A stretch of 64,000 nucleotides of DNA from Vibrio fluvialis (GTDB taxonomy: Bacteria; Pseudomonadota; Gammaproteobacteria; Enterobacterales; Vibrionaceae): positions 2,294,001-2,358,000 of the forward strand of contig NZ_UHIP01000001.1 of assembly GCF_900460245.1 (NCBI RefSeq), read 5' to 3'. The translations under genes were made by a program, and so were the position numbers. Positions within the stretch are counted from its first letter, which is position 1. The number at the start of each line of letters is the position of its first letter. This document shows, piece by piece, positions 32,405 through 42,172 of this stretch. The notes beneath the pieces were generated by a model that saw only the letters and a program-made list of their open reading frames with translations, did not search any database and was not told the DNA's origin.

Positions 32405-33000
32405 AACGTCCTTCCTTAGAATCGTTCTCAAGACCTCATTTGTAATTTTCAGACTACAAATTTCATCTTGCGTTTATTGGGCTAATTTGTTCCCCCGGTG
32501 TCTATACACTCCCTCAGAGCCGGGTCATTTTCAAGACTTCCTAACCTAGACATAAGTCTTACAAAACTTAATTAAACCTTACCCGATAAGGCGTTAAGCG
32601 AAAAGACCAAAAGTTAATCAAAGGTGAAATTTGAAGTTTTATTCCGTTTCAAACTCATGCTTGAAATGCTAGGTAAAAATGTAAGTTATTACGTAATAAA
32701 ATTACATTAATTCTAAAGTGCAAAATCGATTTAAAACAGCACGGCATCGCATCACGACGTGGATCAAAGGTTGGGTTTTAAAGGCGGGAAGTGAAATCGC
32801 AGCGGATTTTTGAAACAACATCCGGTGTGAAATCTGTAAAATTTACTTTGTGAATTTTTACGATTTTATGAAAGGTTCAAAAATAAGTTTCTGTAAAATT
32901 TTACAATTAAAAAGTAACCAACAGAGGAATAAACCAGAAAACACGCCAGACTCAGCGTGTTTTCACTAGGATTTTTTTATCTTGCTGGTACGACTATTCG
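32405..33000. other. aceB upstream region with palindromes, no gene
   Basis: This 596 bp AT-rich stretch lies between the oxyR 3' end and aceB. It contains TTATTACGTAATAA (32686-32699) and TGTAAAATTTTACA (32892-32905), both perfect 14-bp palindromes, plus a near copy TGTAAAATTTAC at 32835-32846. These look like operators for an unidentified regulator of the glyoxylate genes. The oxyR terminator is at its right end. Confidence 0.5.
32937..32964 (-). terminator. oxyR terminator
   Basis: A 10-bp stem GAAAACACGC / GCGTGTTTTC with an 8-base loop, 37 bases after the oxyR stop; TTTTC then TTTATT on the minus strand. Confidence 0.75.
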
Positions 33001-33906
33001 CTATAGCAGTTCAGAAACTACATCTGCCAAGCGTTCAAAAGTGTGACTGCGCGACGAACTCGGTCGCCATACCAAGCCAATTTCACGATACGCCTGTTGT
33101 CCTGGTGGGTCGATCACCACCAAATTCTGGTTGTCCAACAAACCATGTTCAATCGCCATCTGCGGAATAAACGTTGTGCCGAGGCCATTGGCCACCATCT
33201 GTACCAGCGTATGTAAACTGGTGGCGGTAAAAGGGTTAATCTTCTCTTTGTCGGTCAGTTTACATGCCGAGACCGCATGCTCTGTCAGGCAATGTTCGTT
33301 TTCCAACAGGAACACCGACTCGTCCGGCAAGTCATCGTATTTGATGGGTACGCGAATACCATCCGCCTGATGACGACTGATCACCATGCGAAACGGATCC
33401 TGGCCAACCACACGGCTTTCCATATTGCCAATCTCCATCGGCAACGCGAGGATCAGCACATCCAGTTCACCATTACGCAACGCCGTCAGCAGATTAGCCG
33501 TGGTGTCTTCACGTAACAGAAGATGTAGGTTGGGATAGCGCACATTCACTTCCTGAACCAGATCGCACAGCAGAAATGGCGCGATGGTCGGAATACAGCC
33601 CAATTTCAGCTGCCCTTCCATCTCTCCGCCCTGACACTGTTTCCCCAGTTCAATCAGATCCTGACCACGCGCCAACAACTCGCGGCTGCGTTTTACAACC
33701 TGTTCGCCCGCATGAGTGAACACCAGCGGACTTTTCTTATCTTTCTTTTCAAATAGCGGGCAACCAATCAGCGCTTCAAGGTTCTGAATGCCTTTACTCA
33801 AAGTCGACTGGCTGACAAAACACCGCTCCGCCGCATCACTGAAATGACGAGTCTCATGCAGTGTCACCAGGTAATGCAGTTGCTTCAAACTAGGCCATTT
33901 AATCAT
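33001..33906 (-). CDS. oxyR: Hydrogen peroxide-sensing regulator OxyR
   Basis: LysR-family activator of peroxide defence. The N-terminal winged helix covers about residues 1-65 (LKQLHYLVTLHETRHFSDAAE). The redox pair is C206 and C215 in EHCLTEHAVSACKL, the 9-residue spacing of the E. coli Cys199/Cys208 pair. 301 residues. It is divergent from a peroxiredoxin gene, an expected target. LysR-type proteins normally repress their own divergent promoter. Confidence 0.93.
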   Translation of the reverse strand: MIKWPSLKQLHYLVTLHETRHFSDAAERCFVSQSTLSKGIQNLEALIGCPLFEKKDKKSPLVFTHAGEQVVKRSRELLARGQDLIELGKQCQGGEMEGQLKLGCIPTIAPFLLCDLVQEVNVRYPNLHLLLREDTTANLLTALRNGELDVLILALPMEIGNMESRVVGQDPFRMVISRHQADGIRVPIKYDDLPDESVFLLENEHCLTEHAVSACKLTDKEKINPFTATSLHTLVQMVANGLGTTFIPQMAIEHGLLDNQNLVVIDPPGQQAYREIGLVWRPSSSRSHTFERLADVVSELL

Positions 33907-33939
33907 CGTGTTTTAGTCTTTGTTCTGTATCCATTTTTT

Positions 33940-34028
33940 TCATCGAGCAAAAGATAAGCTCATCGCTTTTTTCGATTAACTCAATCTATTTAATTCGCTT
34001 TTTTCTATACTACATTCTGTACTATAGT
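33940..34028 (+). promoter_or_regulatory. oxyR-peroxiredoxin divergent control region
   Basis: The 199 bp gap is AT-rich. TATACT (34006-34011) and TATAGT (34023-34028) are possible -10 boxes without good -35 partners, typical of OxyR-activated promoters. ATTAACTCAATCTAT (33975-33989) fits the right half of an OxyR ATAGNTNNNANCTAT element; the left half is poor. Tentative. Confidence 0.4.
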
Positions 34029-34105
34029 TTGTCTCGTACATACACGGACTGGGTCCGCTATTGTCTGCGGTTCCGGAACTAACCATTAATCTTAGGAGCA
34101 AAAAA

Positions 34106-34717
34106 ATGGTACTAGTAGGTCGTCAAGCCCCTGATTTTACTGCTGCAGCAGTGCTAGGTAACGGTGAAATCGTTGATAACTTCAACTTCGCTGAATTCAC
34201 TAAAGGTAAGAAAGCGGTTGTTTTCTTCTACCCACTAGACTTCACTTTCGTTTGCCCATCTGAACTGATCGCATTCGACAAACGTTTCGAAGACTTCAAA
34301 GCGAAAGGCGTAGAAGTAATCGGCGTATCTATCGACTCTCAGTTCTCTCACAACGCATGGCGTAACACTGCGATTGAAAACGGCGGTATCGGTGAAGTTC
34401 AATACCCACTGGTTGCTGACGTTAAACACGAAATCTGTAAAGCATACGACGTAGAGCACCCAGAAGCGGGCGTTGCTTTCCGTGGTTCTTTCCTGATCGA
34501 CGAAGACGGCATGGTACGTCACCAAGTAGTTAACGACCTGCCACTAGGCCGTAACATCGACGAAATGCTGCGCATGGTTGACGCTCTGAACTTCCACCAA
34601 ACTCACGGTGAAGTATGTCCTGCACAGTGGGAAGAAGGTAAAGCTGGTATGAAAGATTCTCCAGCGGGCGTAGCTGCTTACCTGTCTGAGCACACTGCTG
34701 ACCTAGGCAAAAAATAA
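34106..34717 (+). CDS. 2-Cys peroxiredoxin (AhpC/Prx1 group)
   Basis: Thiol peroxidase that reduces H2O2 and organic peroxides. The peroxidatic Cys is C50 in FYPLDFTFVCPSE and the resolving Cys is C171 in HGEVCPAQW. The 203-residue length and C-terminal tail fit the typical 2-Cys class. ATG 34106 has AGGAG seven bases upstream, so the in-frame Met at 34061 is rejected. Codon use is strongly biased to high-expression codons (GAA, GGT, CTG, AAC), suggesting an abundant protein. Divergent from oxyR and closed by a strong terminator; no ahpF follows. Confidence 0.93.
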   Translation: MVLVGRQAPDFTAAAVLGNGEIVDNFNFAEFTKGKKAVVFFYPLDFTFVCPSELIAFDKRFEDFKAKGVEVIGVSIDSQFSHNAWRNTAIENGGIGEVQYPLVADVKHEICKAYDVEHPEAGVAFRGSFLIDEDGMVRHQVVNDLPLGRNIDEMLRMVDALNFHQTHGEVCPAQWEEGKAGMKDSPAGVAAYLSEHTADLGKK

Positions 34718-34812
34718 TTGAAACACTTAAACACCCGCGCTCAACTCGGGTTTGTGGTTGGAATCTTATAAGCGAATAACGCAACGCCAATCAGTTTAAG
34801 TAAAGTCATTTC

Positions 34813-34841
34813 AAGCCCCGGACATTGTCCGGGGCTTTTTT
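34813..34841 (+). terminator. Peroxiredoxin gene terminator
   Basis: An 11-bp stem AAGCCCCGGAC / GTCCGGGGCTT with a 3-base loop, then five further T residues. Confidence 0.92.
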
Positions 34842-34972
34842 ACATCCTTTACCCTGCAATATAGGGAAACATGCACCCACAAAGTTTACCCCTATTTCTC
34901 CCCCCCGGCAGACAGACGAGACAACTCAGGCTTGCTACACTTCGTCCACTGTTTCTCATGAGTAATCTGACA

Positions 34973-35725
34973 ATGTCTTATCAACTTGAAGTGTGTATCG
35001 ACAATATTGAATCTCTGCACAATGCGATGGCAGGCGGCGCGACGCGTATTGAACTGTGCTCCTCATTGGCCTTGGGTGGCTTAACTCCCAGCTACGGTTT
35101 TATGCAGCAGGCCGCGAAGATCGCGAACATTCCGGTGTATGCCATGATTCGGCCACGTCAGGGCGATTTCTTCTACAGCGATGAAGACATCGCCATCATG
35201 GTTCTGGATATTCACGCCGCGCACCAGACCGGGCTGCAAGGCGTAGTACTGGGGTTACTCAATCAAGATGGAAGCATTGATGCTGAGCGCAGCCAAGACT
35301 TGGTCTCACTGGCACAGTCGCTGGGCTTGGGCGTCACTTTTCACCGCGCGTTCGATCAGTGCAGCGATGCGTTTTCCGCACTGGAAACGGTCATTTCGCT
35401 GGGTTGCGAACGCATCTTGACCTCAGGACTGGCGCGCACAGCCCCGCAAGGCGCGAACATGCTGACAGAACTGGTTCAACGCAGCGCCGGGCGCATCGCG
35501 ATCATGGCGGGTGCTGGCGTCAATGCCGACAACGTCGGCCAGTTGGCGCAGACTACCGGAGTCACTGAATTGCACTTGTCTGGCAAAACCACACGTGCCA
35601 GCCACATGGCTTTTGTTGCTCAAGAGACAAAAATGGGCGCCAGCGATCAAGACGATTTCATCGTGCCGATCACGGATACCGATGCGATTCGCCGCACGGC
35701 ATCCGTTCTGAAATCAATCAGCTAG
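34973..35725 (+). CDS. cutC: CutC family protein
   Basis: PF03932 TIM-barrel protein historically linked to copper homeostasis; its true biochemical role is unsettled. From ATG 34973 it is 250 residues, with family segments [48 protein letters not shown] and [13 protein letters not shown]. In-frame Met codons at 34871 and 34958 are less likely. ppk2 follows after 53 bases, so they may be co-transcribed. Confidence 0.93.
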   Translation: MSYQLEVCIDNIESLHNAMAGGATRIELCSSLALGGLTPSYGFMQQAAKIANIPVYAMIRPRQGDFFYSDEDIAIMVLDIHAAHQTGLQGVVLGLLNQDGSIDAERSQDLVSLAQSLGLGVTFHRAFDQCSDAFSALETVISLGCERILTSGLARTAPQGANMLTELVQRSAGRIAIMAGAGVNADNVGQLAQTTGVTELHLSGKTTRASHMAFVAQETKMGASDQDDFIVPITDTDAIRRTASVLKSIS

Positions 35726-35736
35726 CTCTGTTTATC

Positions 35737-35774
35737 CCCTCCGTCGGTGCTATGATTTTGTTATCAACGGAGGG
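35737..35774 (+). promoter_or_regulatory. Hairpin that sequesters the ppk2 ribosome-binding site
   Basis: CCCTCCGT (35737-35744) and ACGGAGGG (35767-35774) form a perfect 8-bp inverted repeat with a 22-base loop. The right arm is the Shine-Dalgarno of ppk2 (ATG at 35779). In an mRNA read through from cutC it could block translation. TATGAT in the loop (35751-35756) could be a -10 whose transcript would lack the left arm. Confidence 0.55.
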
Positions 35775-35778
35775 AACT

Positions 35779-36555
35779 ATGACCAAACTAAAAAGAAAAT
35801 TTTATGAGCAGGAGCTGGAGCGTCTGCAAGTTGAGCTGGTGAAACTGCAAGAGTGGGTCAAACACGAAAAACTCAAAGTCGTGGTGATTTTTGAAGGGCG
35901 TGATGCCGCGGGCAAAGGCGGCGTCATCAAACGCATTACCGAAAAACTTAACCCGCGGGTGTGCCGCGTAGCCGCATTGCCGGCTCCCACCGAAAAAGAG
36001 AAAACCCAGTGGTACTTTCAGCGTTACGTGACACATTTACCTGCTGGCGGTGAAATCGTACTGTTTGACCGCAGCTGGTATAACCGCGCCGGAGTCGAGA
36101 AAGTGATGGGCTTCTGCACGGGCGAAGAGTACGAAGAGTTTCTGCGATCCTGCCCGGAGTTTGAACGCATGCTGCAACGTTCCGGCATCATTCTGCTCAA
36201 GTACTGGTTTTCTGTGTCCGATGAAGAGCAGGAAAAGCGCTTTCTGGAACGGATCAAAACCCCAATCAAACGCTGGAAATTCAGCCCGATGGATCTCGAA
36301 TCCCGCCACCGCTGGGCCGATTACTCCAAAGCCAAAGACAAGATGTTCGCCTACACCGACACCAAACATTGTCCGTGGTGGGTGGTACCGTCAGACGACA
36401 AACGTCGCGCGCGCCTCAACTGCATCAGCCACCTGCTGAGCCAAATAGAGTACCGCAACGTTGAGTATCCGCTGGTCACTCTGCCTGAGTTAAATAAAGA
36501 GGGTTACGTCCGCTCACCTGTGGATGAACAGACGTTTGTGCCGCTGAAATATTGA
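35779..36555 (+). CDS. ppk2: Polyphosphate kinase 2
   Basis: Uses polyphosphate to phosphorylate nucleotides, or the reverse. Single-domain PPK2 of 258 residues: Walker A FEGRDAAGKGG (residues 38-48), Walker B FDRSWYNRAGVE (96-107) and lid-type basic segment KTPIKRWKFSPMD. The one-domain form fits class I, which usually prefers nucleoside diphosphates, but class cannot be fixed from motifs alone. GGAGGG at 35769-35774 decides the start. It is convergent with phoU with only 15 bases between stops, and no terminator is visible. It lies beside the pst and ppk1-ppx genes but has no evident Pho box. Confidence 0.93.
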   Translation: MTKLKRKFYEQELERLQVELVKLQEWVKHEKLKVVVIFEGRDAAGKGGVIKRITEKLNPRVCRVAALPAPTEKEKTQWYFQRYVTHLPAGGEIVLFDRSWYNRAGVEKVMGFCTGEEYEEFLRSCPEFERMLQRSGIILLKYWFSVSDEEQEKRFLERIKTPIKRWKFSPMDLESRHRWADYSKAKDKMFAYTDTKHCPWWVVPSDDKRRARLNCISHLLSQIEYRNVEYPLVTLPELNKEGYVRSPVDEQTFVPLKY

Positions 36556-36570
36556 TGGATGAGTGAGTGG

Positions 36571-37269
36571 TTAGCGCAGGGCGTCGTTGATGCCCTGATC
36601 GCCTAAATGACGCACGTCTTTGCCTTTGACGAAGTAGATGATGTATTCGCAGATGTTCTGACAGCGATCCCCCACCCGTTCAATCGAGCGCGCCGACCAC
36701 ATGACTTGCAGAATGTGCGGAATATTTTTCGGGTCTTCCATCATGTAGGTCATCAACTGACGGATCACCGCTTCGTACTCTTTATCCAGCTTGTCATCGA
36801 GCTTGTACACTTCAGCAGCCGATTCCACATCCATGCGCGCAAACGCATCCAGCACCTGATGCAGCATCGCAATCGCCTGACGGCACAACGGCTCCAAAGA
36901 CACCTGAAATTTACTCTCTTTGGTCGACGGACTTTCAATCGCCACATACGCCATTTTGGTCGCCACATCGCCGATGCGTTCCAGATCGGTGATGGTTTTG
37001 ATGATCGCCATAATCAGGCGCAGATCTTTGGCCGTAGGCTGACGTTTGGCAATAATGCGCGTGCAGGCTTCGTCGATCGACACTTCCATCGCGTTGACTT
37101 TGTGATCATCGCGCACCACTTTACGCGCCAGCTCAATGTCATCTTTATTGAGCGCCTGCATAGCAAACGACAACTGCTGCTCCACCAATCCACCCATAGT
37201 TAATACATGAGTTCGAATAGACTCCAGCTCAACGTTAAACTGCCCTGAGATATGTCGTCCTAATTGCAT
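36571..37269 (-). CDS. phoU: Phosphate signalling protein PhoU
   Basis: Couples the Pst transporter to PhoR and keeps the Pho regulon off when phosphate is ample. Two three-helix PhoU repeats are visible, each with the E/DxxxD metal-binding pattern ([26 protein letters not shown]). 232 residues. Last gene of pstC-pstA-pstB-phoU, 24 bases after pstB. Confidence 0.96.
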   Translation of the reverse strand: MQLGRHISGQFNVELESIRTHVLTMGGLVEQQLSFAMQALNKDDIELARKVVRDDHKVNAMEVSIDEACTRIIAKRQPTAKDLRLIMAIIKTITDLERIGDVATKMAYVAIESPSTKESKFQVSLEPLCRQAIAMLHQVLDAFARMDVESAAEVYKLDDKLDKEYEAVIRQLMTYMMEDPKNIPHILQVMWSARSIERVGDRCQNICEYIIYFVKGKDVRHLGDQGINDALR

Positions 37270-37293
37270 GATGAATCCTTCACTTGTTGCCGG

Positions 37294-38112
37294 TTAGCCG
37301 TATCGGCCAGTAATGTAGTCTTCGGTCTGTTTTTTCAATGGTGACGTGAAAATAGAATCGGTATCTGAGTACTCGATCAATTTTCCCATATGGATAAAGG
37401 CAGTGTGGTCGCTGACCCTTGCTGCCTGTTGCATATTGTGGGTCACGATCACCACGGTGTATTTGGTTTTCAGATCGTGGATCAGCTCTTCAATCGTGAG
37501 CGTCGAAATCGGGTCCAGCGCCGAGGTGGGCTCATCGAGCAACAACACTTCGGGCTCAATCGCAATCGCACGTGCGATCACCAGACGCTGCTGCTGGCCG
37601 CCAGACAGACCAAACGCGTTTTCATGCAGGCGGTTTTTCACTTCATCCCACAGGGCGGCCGCGCGTAATGAACGCTCCACCGCATCGTCCAGCGTACGGC
37701 TGTTTTTGATCCCCTGAAGGCGCAGTCCGTAGACAACGTTCTCGTAAATGGACTTTGGAAACGGGTTCGGACGCTGAAACACCATCCCCACCCGGCGACG
37801 CAGAGTCGGTACATCCACTTCCGGCAGATAGACATTCTTACCGTGCAGTTTGACTTCGCCCTCAACCCGGCAACCTTCCACCAGATCGTTCATGCGGTTA
37901 ATGCAGCGCAGCAGGGTCGATTTGCCACAGCCCGACGGACCGATGAACGCCGTAACCTGACCTTTCGGAATCCGCATCGAAATATCGCTCAGCGCACGGG
38001 TCTGGTTGTAAAACAGATTTAACCCTTCGATCGCGATCGCGGTCTGTTTGTCGGTTAAGTTGTTGACATCCAGAGGTGGTTGGTACCCCAGTGTTTGGTT
38101 GACAGAAAACAT
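37294..38112 (-). CDS. pstB: Phosphate ABC transporter ATPase PstB
   Basis: Powers high-affinity phosphate import. Walker A is GPSGCGKST (58-66), signature LSGGQQQR, Walker [13 protein letters not shown], and H-loop IVTHNM. 272 residues. It starts two bases after the pstA stop, so translation is probably coupled. Confidence 0.98.
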   Translation of the reverse strand: MFSVNQTLGYQPPLDVNNLTDKQTAIAIEGLNLFYNQTRALSDISMRIPKGQVTAFIGPSGCGKSTLLRCINRMNDLVEGCRVEGEVKLHGKNVYLPEVDVPTLRRRVGMVFQRPNPFPKSIYENVVYGLRLQGIKNSRTLDDAVERSLRAAALWDEVKNRLHENAFGLSGGQQQRLVIARAIAIEPEVLLLDEPTSALDPISTLTIEELIHDLKTKYTVVIVTHNMQQAARVSDHTAFIHMGKLIEYSDTDSIFTSPLKKQTEDYITGRYG

Positions 38113-38114
38113 GT

Positions 38115-39767
38115 TTAATCTTGTCCTAAGGTTCGATATTTCTCACGTAGATTATTACGAATGCTGATGGCCGTGAGGTTCAGCGCCACAATGACCGTCA
38201 CCAGTAAAAATGAAGTGGCGTACACCAACGGCCGCGCAGCCTCAATATTGGTGGTCTGAAAACCGACATCATAGATGTGAAAACCAAGGTGCATGAATTT
38301 GCGCTCCAGATGCACAAACGGGAACTCGCCATCCACCGGCAGACTGGACGCCAGTTTGACCGCCCCCACCAGCATCAGTGGTGCCACTTCGCCTGCCGCA
38401 CGGGCAATCGCCAGAATCAGTCCTGTAATCATAGCAGGGCTTGCCATCGGCAGAACAATGCGCCAGATGGTTTCAAACTGCGTCGCACCCAGTGCCAATG
38501 AGCCATGACGTACGGAGATCGGAATGCGCGTCAGGCCCTCTTCGGTCGCCACAATCACGACCGGCAGTGTCAGGACCGCCAGCGTTAGAGCCGACCATAA
38601 AAGCCCCGGCGTGCCAAATGTCGGAGCAGGCAAACGCTCGGCATAAAACAGGCTATCGATGGAGGCACCGATGGTATAAACGAAAAAGCCGAGACCAAAC
38701 ACGCCGTATACGATCGATGGTACACCTGCGAGGTTAATTACCGCCACGCGAATGATGCGGGTGAACGCATTATCTTTGGCGTATTCGTGCAGATACACTG
38801 CCGCGACCACGCCGAGTGGCATGACGATAATCGACATGATCAGCACCAGAAAGACCGTACCGAAAATCGCCGGGAAAACGCCGCCTTCCGAGTTGGACTC
38901 GCGCGGATTGTCCGACAGAAAGACCCATACCTGCTTGCCCCATTGAACGATTTTCTGCGTCAGGTTCATGTCGTTCGGGAACCAGTAATCAAGGATCTGA
39001 CTCAGTGGAATACGCACGGTATCGCCTTTCATATCCTGAGCAATCAACACCTGGCGCTCCATCTGAGCACGCAACGAGTCCAGATGCTCTTCAGCTTTGG
39101 CCAGTTGCTGCTCCAACTGCGCTTTGCGCTGCTGGTACTGGGTCAGATACGCCTCGTCCAGCTTGCCATTCAATTCGCGGCGCCGCTTTTCCAGTCGCAG
39201 CTTTTCAATGCTGCTGCCAATGACACGAATCTGTTCATTGACCACCTGATCGATCTGCTTACGCAGCACATCCGCTTGCTCCAGACCTTGCTCAAGCAGC
39301 GTATCAATATGTTCGCTGACATTGCCATTAACCTGTTCATATCCGACAGGCTTACCGTAAAACTGACCGTCGCGGGCACGTTCTATCACAATCCAGCCAT
39401 GCGGCTTGGTCGGCTCAGACAATTTCATGCTCAGCATCGAAACAAAATCAGCGCCATACAATTCGCGGTTGGCCACTTTAATACTTAAGCGGGTCGCGGT
39501 GCCTGTCTCTTTAACCGCAGCGGGCAAGTCAATCCCCATCTCGCTCAGATGGCTCACGGGCACCGACTCGGTGGCGTACAACTGCCCCACTAACATTTGG
39601 CCGTTGGCGTCTTGCCATTGATATAAAGGCGCCGGCCAGAAATAGGTTAAACCTTTCCAGCCAATCAACAACAACAAGCCGAGAACGGAAATCAGACTGA
39701 TACTGACCGCCCCACCCGTTAACCATATCCATGGGGCGCCGGAGCGAACCCAATTTATCGTTTTCAT
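38115..39767 (-). CDS. pstA: Phosphate ABC transporter permease PstA, long form
   Basis: Inner-membrane permease of the Pst system. From ATG 39767 (GGGG nine bases upstream) it is 550 residues, nearly twice E. coli PstA (296). The extra sequence is a periplasmic insertion of about 280 residues after the first helix, including a charged coiled coil at about residues 150-265. The permease core starts near residue 325, with [21 protein letters not shown] and [11 protein letters not shown]. It starts 11 bases after pstC stops. Confidence 0.93.
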   Translation of the reverse strand: MKTINWVRSGAPWIWLTGGAVSISLISVLGLLLLIGWKGLTYFWPAPLYQWQDANGQMLVGQLYATESVPVSHLSEMGIDLPAAVKETGTATRLSIKVANRELYGADFVSMLSMKLSEPTKPHGWIVIERARDGQFYGKPVGYEQVNGNVSEHIDTLLEQGLEQADVLRKQIDQVVNEQIRVIGSSIEKLRLEKRRRELNGKLDEAYLTQYQQRKAQLEQQLAKAEEHLDSLRAQMERQVLIAQDMKGDTVRIPLSQILDYWFPNDMNLTQKIVQWGKQVWVFLSDNPRESNSEGGVFPAIFGTVFLVLIMSIIVMPLGVVAAVYLHEYAKDNAFTRIIRVAVINLAGVPSIVYGVFGLGFFVYTIGASIDSLFYAERLPAPTFGTPGLLWSALTLAVLTLPVVIVATEEGLTRIPISVRHGSLALGATQFETIWRIVLPMASPAMITGLILAIARAAGEVAPLMLVGAVKLASSLPVDGEFPFVHLERKFMHLGFHIYDVGFQTTNIEAARPLVYATSFLLVTVIVALNLTAISIRNNLREKYRTLGQD

Positions 39768-39778
39768 CGCATCCCCCA

Positions 39779-41980
39779 CTACAGCGCACGGTACTTGGCA
39801 CGCAGTCGCTGGCGTACCCATTCAGCCAGGGAGTTGACTGCAAACGTGAAGATAAACAGCAGCAGGGCTGCCAGAAAAAGAATACGGAAATGCGAACTGC
39901 CCACTTCAGACTCAGGCAATTCCACCGCAATCGTCGCCGATAAAGTGCGCATCCCTTCCAGAATGTTCCAGTCAAGGATCGGCGTATTGCCCGTCGCCAT
40001 CAGCACGATCATGGTTTCACCGACCGCGCGGCCAAGGCCCATCATCACCGCCGAGAAAATACCCGGACTGGCGGTGAGCAGCACCACATGTGTCAGAGTC
40101 TGCCAGGGCGTAGCCCCCAAGGCCAGAGAACCATCGGACAGATGCTTCGGCACAGAGAAAATCGCATCTTCGGCGATGGTGAAAATGGTTGGGATCACTG
40201 CAAAGCCCATCGCAAACCCGACCACCAACGCATTGCGCTGGTCAAAATCGATACCGTGCTGCGCGAGATAGACGCGTACATCACCACTAAACAGCCACAG
40301 CTCGATTTCACTGCTGTAGGAAAGTATGGTTGTCGCCACAGCCAACAGAACAGGGATCAGGATCAGCGCATGCCAGCCGCCCGCCATTTTACGCAGCACG
40401 GTCTTTGGCAGTTGTGACCACAACAATCCGATGATAACGGTCGACAGCGGCAAAAACAGGAACAGGGCCACGATGGACGTCAGATGGCTTTCCACCAACG
40501 GCGCAAACCACAACCCGGCCAGAAAACCGATAATCACCGTCGGTAGCGCTTCCATTAACTCGATAGTGGGTTTCACCACACGGCGCATTTTCGGCGCCAT
40601 AAAGTACGCGGTATAAATTGCGCCAAATACCGCTACCGGTACGGCAAAGAGCATCGCATACAGCGCCGCCTTCAGCGTACCAAACGCAATCGGCACCAAA
40701 CTGAATTTGGCCTCAAATTCATCGCTGGCCGATGTGGACTGCCACACATACTGGGGCTCTGGGTAGCTTTCGTACCACACTTTCTGCCACAGCGAAGAGA
40801 ATGACACTTCCGGATAACCGTTATCAATTTTGGCGACGCTGATTCTGCCGCTGTCGTACGTGGCGAGATAACGTTCGTTGCTCGACATCGCCGCCAGCGC
40901 CGGAGCCTGTTGATAGGCGCGCTCGAAAATCACCAATTTTTCACTGGTGGTGTAGTGGCTCTGCACCGTACCGTTGCGATAGAAACTGTAGAAGCCTTTG
41001 CGATAGGTATCCGGCAGCAGAAACGTCACTTCGGAAGCCAGTTTGAAATCGCGGATCAACGTCAGATGACGCTCGCCCTGTTTGAGCACATCAAACCACT
41101 GCGTCACCAAACCATCGCGATGCGTCACCAGCAGTGAATATGCACCGGACAACAGATTGATAGTCTGCACCGCATGTTTCTGCTGCCCCTGACTGAGATC
41201 CACGATGTCGCGCACCCGATATTGATCGTGTGTCAGCTCGGCAATCACTAACTCAGATCCGCTGCGCAGATACAAGGTTTTGCCATCCGGCGTCAGCAGC
41301 ATCTGATCCAACTGCTCAAACGGCGAAGAAAAAGTAAATTGCTGCGGCACTTGCGGCGCGTCCAGACTTACCCAATGCACCGACACCTGTTGGTTCGACT
41401 GATAAACGGCAAAAAATGCCTGACTGTCGGTTACCGCGGCACTGAGCTGGGTTATAGACAGCGAACGGGGAATGAGCGACCAGTTTGCCGGCAGCGACAG
41501 CGCTTCAAGCTCGGGAGTGAATACACGGCCATTTTTAGTGACCGAATACGTAAATTGAGGACGCGCGACATAAACATGATTGTCAGCATCAGTGGCCGCA
41601 AACCAGCCGCTGTCAGGTGTCGTGGTGGTGAACTTCACAGGCTCGAACGGCAAGCTCTCGCTCCAACGCGGTAAACTGCGTTCATGATTGAGCGACCAGA
41701 ACTCGGCTTTACCATGGTCACCAACAACAAAGGCATTCTCGCCATACTCGTCAATCGCCAGCATTTTAGGCGCGACCGTGGTGATGGGCTGACTGGCAAA
41801 ACCGGTCTCTAGCTCCGCATCGGAAAATAGCGGAAAAACCACCATCGCCAGATAGACGAAAATGAGGATCAAGGCGCCGAGAACACTCACGCCACCACCG
41901 GTCACTGCAAGACGAACAAGGCGATCTTTAATAAGTCGCTTTCGATCTCGTTCTTTCAATGAAAACTCGGCCTGTGCCAT
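39779..41980 (-). CDS. pstC: Phosphate ABC transporter permease PstC, long form
   Basis: Second permease of the Pst system, 733 residues against 319 in E. coli. After helix 1 (about 25-50) comes a periplasmic domain of about 375 residues with repeated blade-like segments (ENAFVVGDHGKAEFWSL, DGKTLYLRSG, LVTHRDGLVTQWFD, RYLATYDSGRISVAKI), suggesting a WD40-like beta-propeller. The permease core lies at about 435-733, with GRAVGETMIVLMATGNTP. First gene of the pst operon, behind a Pho box. Confidence 0.93.
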   Translation of the reverse strand: MAQAEFSLKERDRKRLIKDRLVRLAVTGGGVSVLGALILIFVYLAMVVFPLFSDAELETGFASQPITTVAPKMLAIDEYGENAFVVGDHGKAEFWSLNHERSLPRWSESLPFEPVKFTTTTPDSGWFAATDADNHVYVARPQFTYSVTKNGRVFTPELEALSLPANWSLIPRSLSITQLSAAVTDSQAFFAVYQSNQQVSVHWVSLDAPQVPQQFTFSSPFEQLDQMLLTPDGKTLYLRSGSELVIAELTHDQYRVRDIVDLSQGQQKHAVQTINLLSGAYSLLVTHRDGLVTQWFDVLKQGERHLTLIRDFKLASEVTFLLPDTYRKGFYSFYRNGTVQSHYTTSEKLVIFERAYQQAPALAAMSSNERYLATYDSGRISVAKIDNGYPEVSFSSLWQKVWYESYPEPQYVWQSTSASDEFEAKFSLVPIAFGTLKAALYAMLFAVPVAVFGAIYTAYFMAPKMRRVVKPTIELMEALPTVIIGFLAGLWFAPLVESHLTSIVALFLFLPLSTVIIGLLWSQLPKTVLRKMAGGWHALILIPVLLAVATTILSYSSEIELWLFSGDVRVYLAQHGIDFDQRNALVVGFAMGFAVIPTIFTIAEDAIFSVPKHLSDGSLALGATPWQTLTHVVLLTASPGIFSAVMMGLGRAVGETMIVLMATGNTPILDWNILEGMRTLSATIAVELPESEVGSSHFRILFLAALLLFIFTFAVNSLAEWVRQRLRAKYRAL

Positions 41981-42010
41981 GAATAACTCTACCTTTTTAG
42001 TCCAAATAAC

Positions 42011-42044
42011 ATAATATTTCGATTAGGTGACAATTATATTACAA
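42011..42044 (-). promoter_or_regulatory. pstC promoter with Pho box
   Basis: The minus strand reads TTGTAAT-ATAA-TTGTCAC (42044-42027), two 7-mers of the CTGTCAT type with 4-base spacing. Ten bases downstream lies TATTAT (42016-42011). In PhoB-activated promoters the box replaces the -35, and this spacing fits. Confidence 0.8.
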
Positions 42045-42092
42045 GTCACATTAAACAACTGAAAATAAAACAACTCTGCATACTAATCTGTT

Positions 42093-42126
42093 TTGCAATA
42101 AAAGTGTCACATTAAAACCCTAGTTT
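42093..42126 (+). promoter_or_regulatory. ppk1 promoter with Pho box
   Basis: TTGCAAT-AAAA-GTGTCAC at 42093-42110 is a Pho box on the plus strand, with TAGTTT (42121-42126) ten bases downstream as a poor -10. The TSS would be near 42133, 40 bases before the ATG. Confidence 0.7.
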
Positions 42127-42172
42127 GCAGTGGTTAATAATTAAAACGTCACTAACAGTCAGAAGGTATCTC

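Noticed and set aside
38787..39488. 233-codon plus-strand frame opposite pstA
   Set aside because: Antisense to the periplasmic part of pstA, Gln/His/Leu-rich low-complexity translation; a shadow of the coiled-coil codons.
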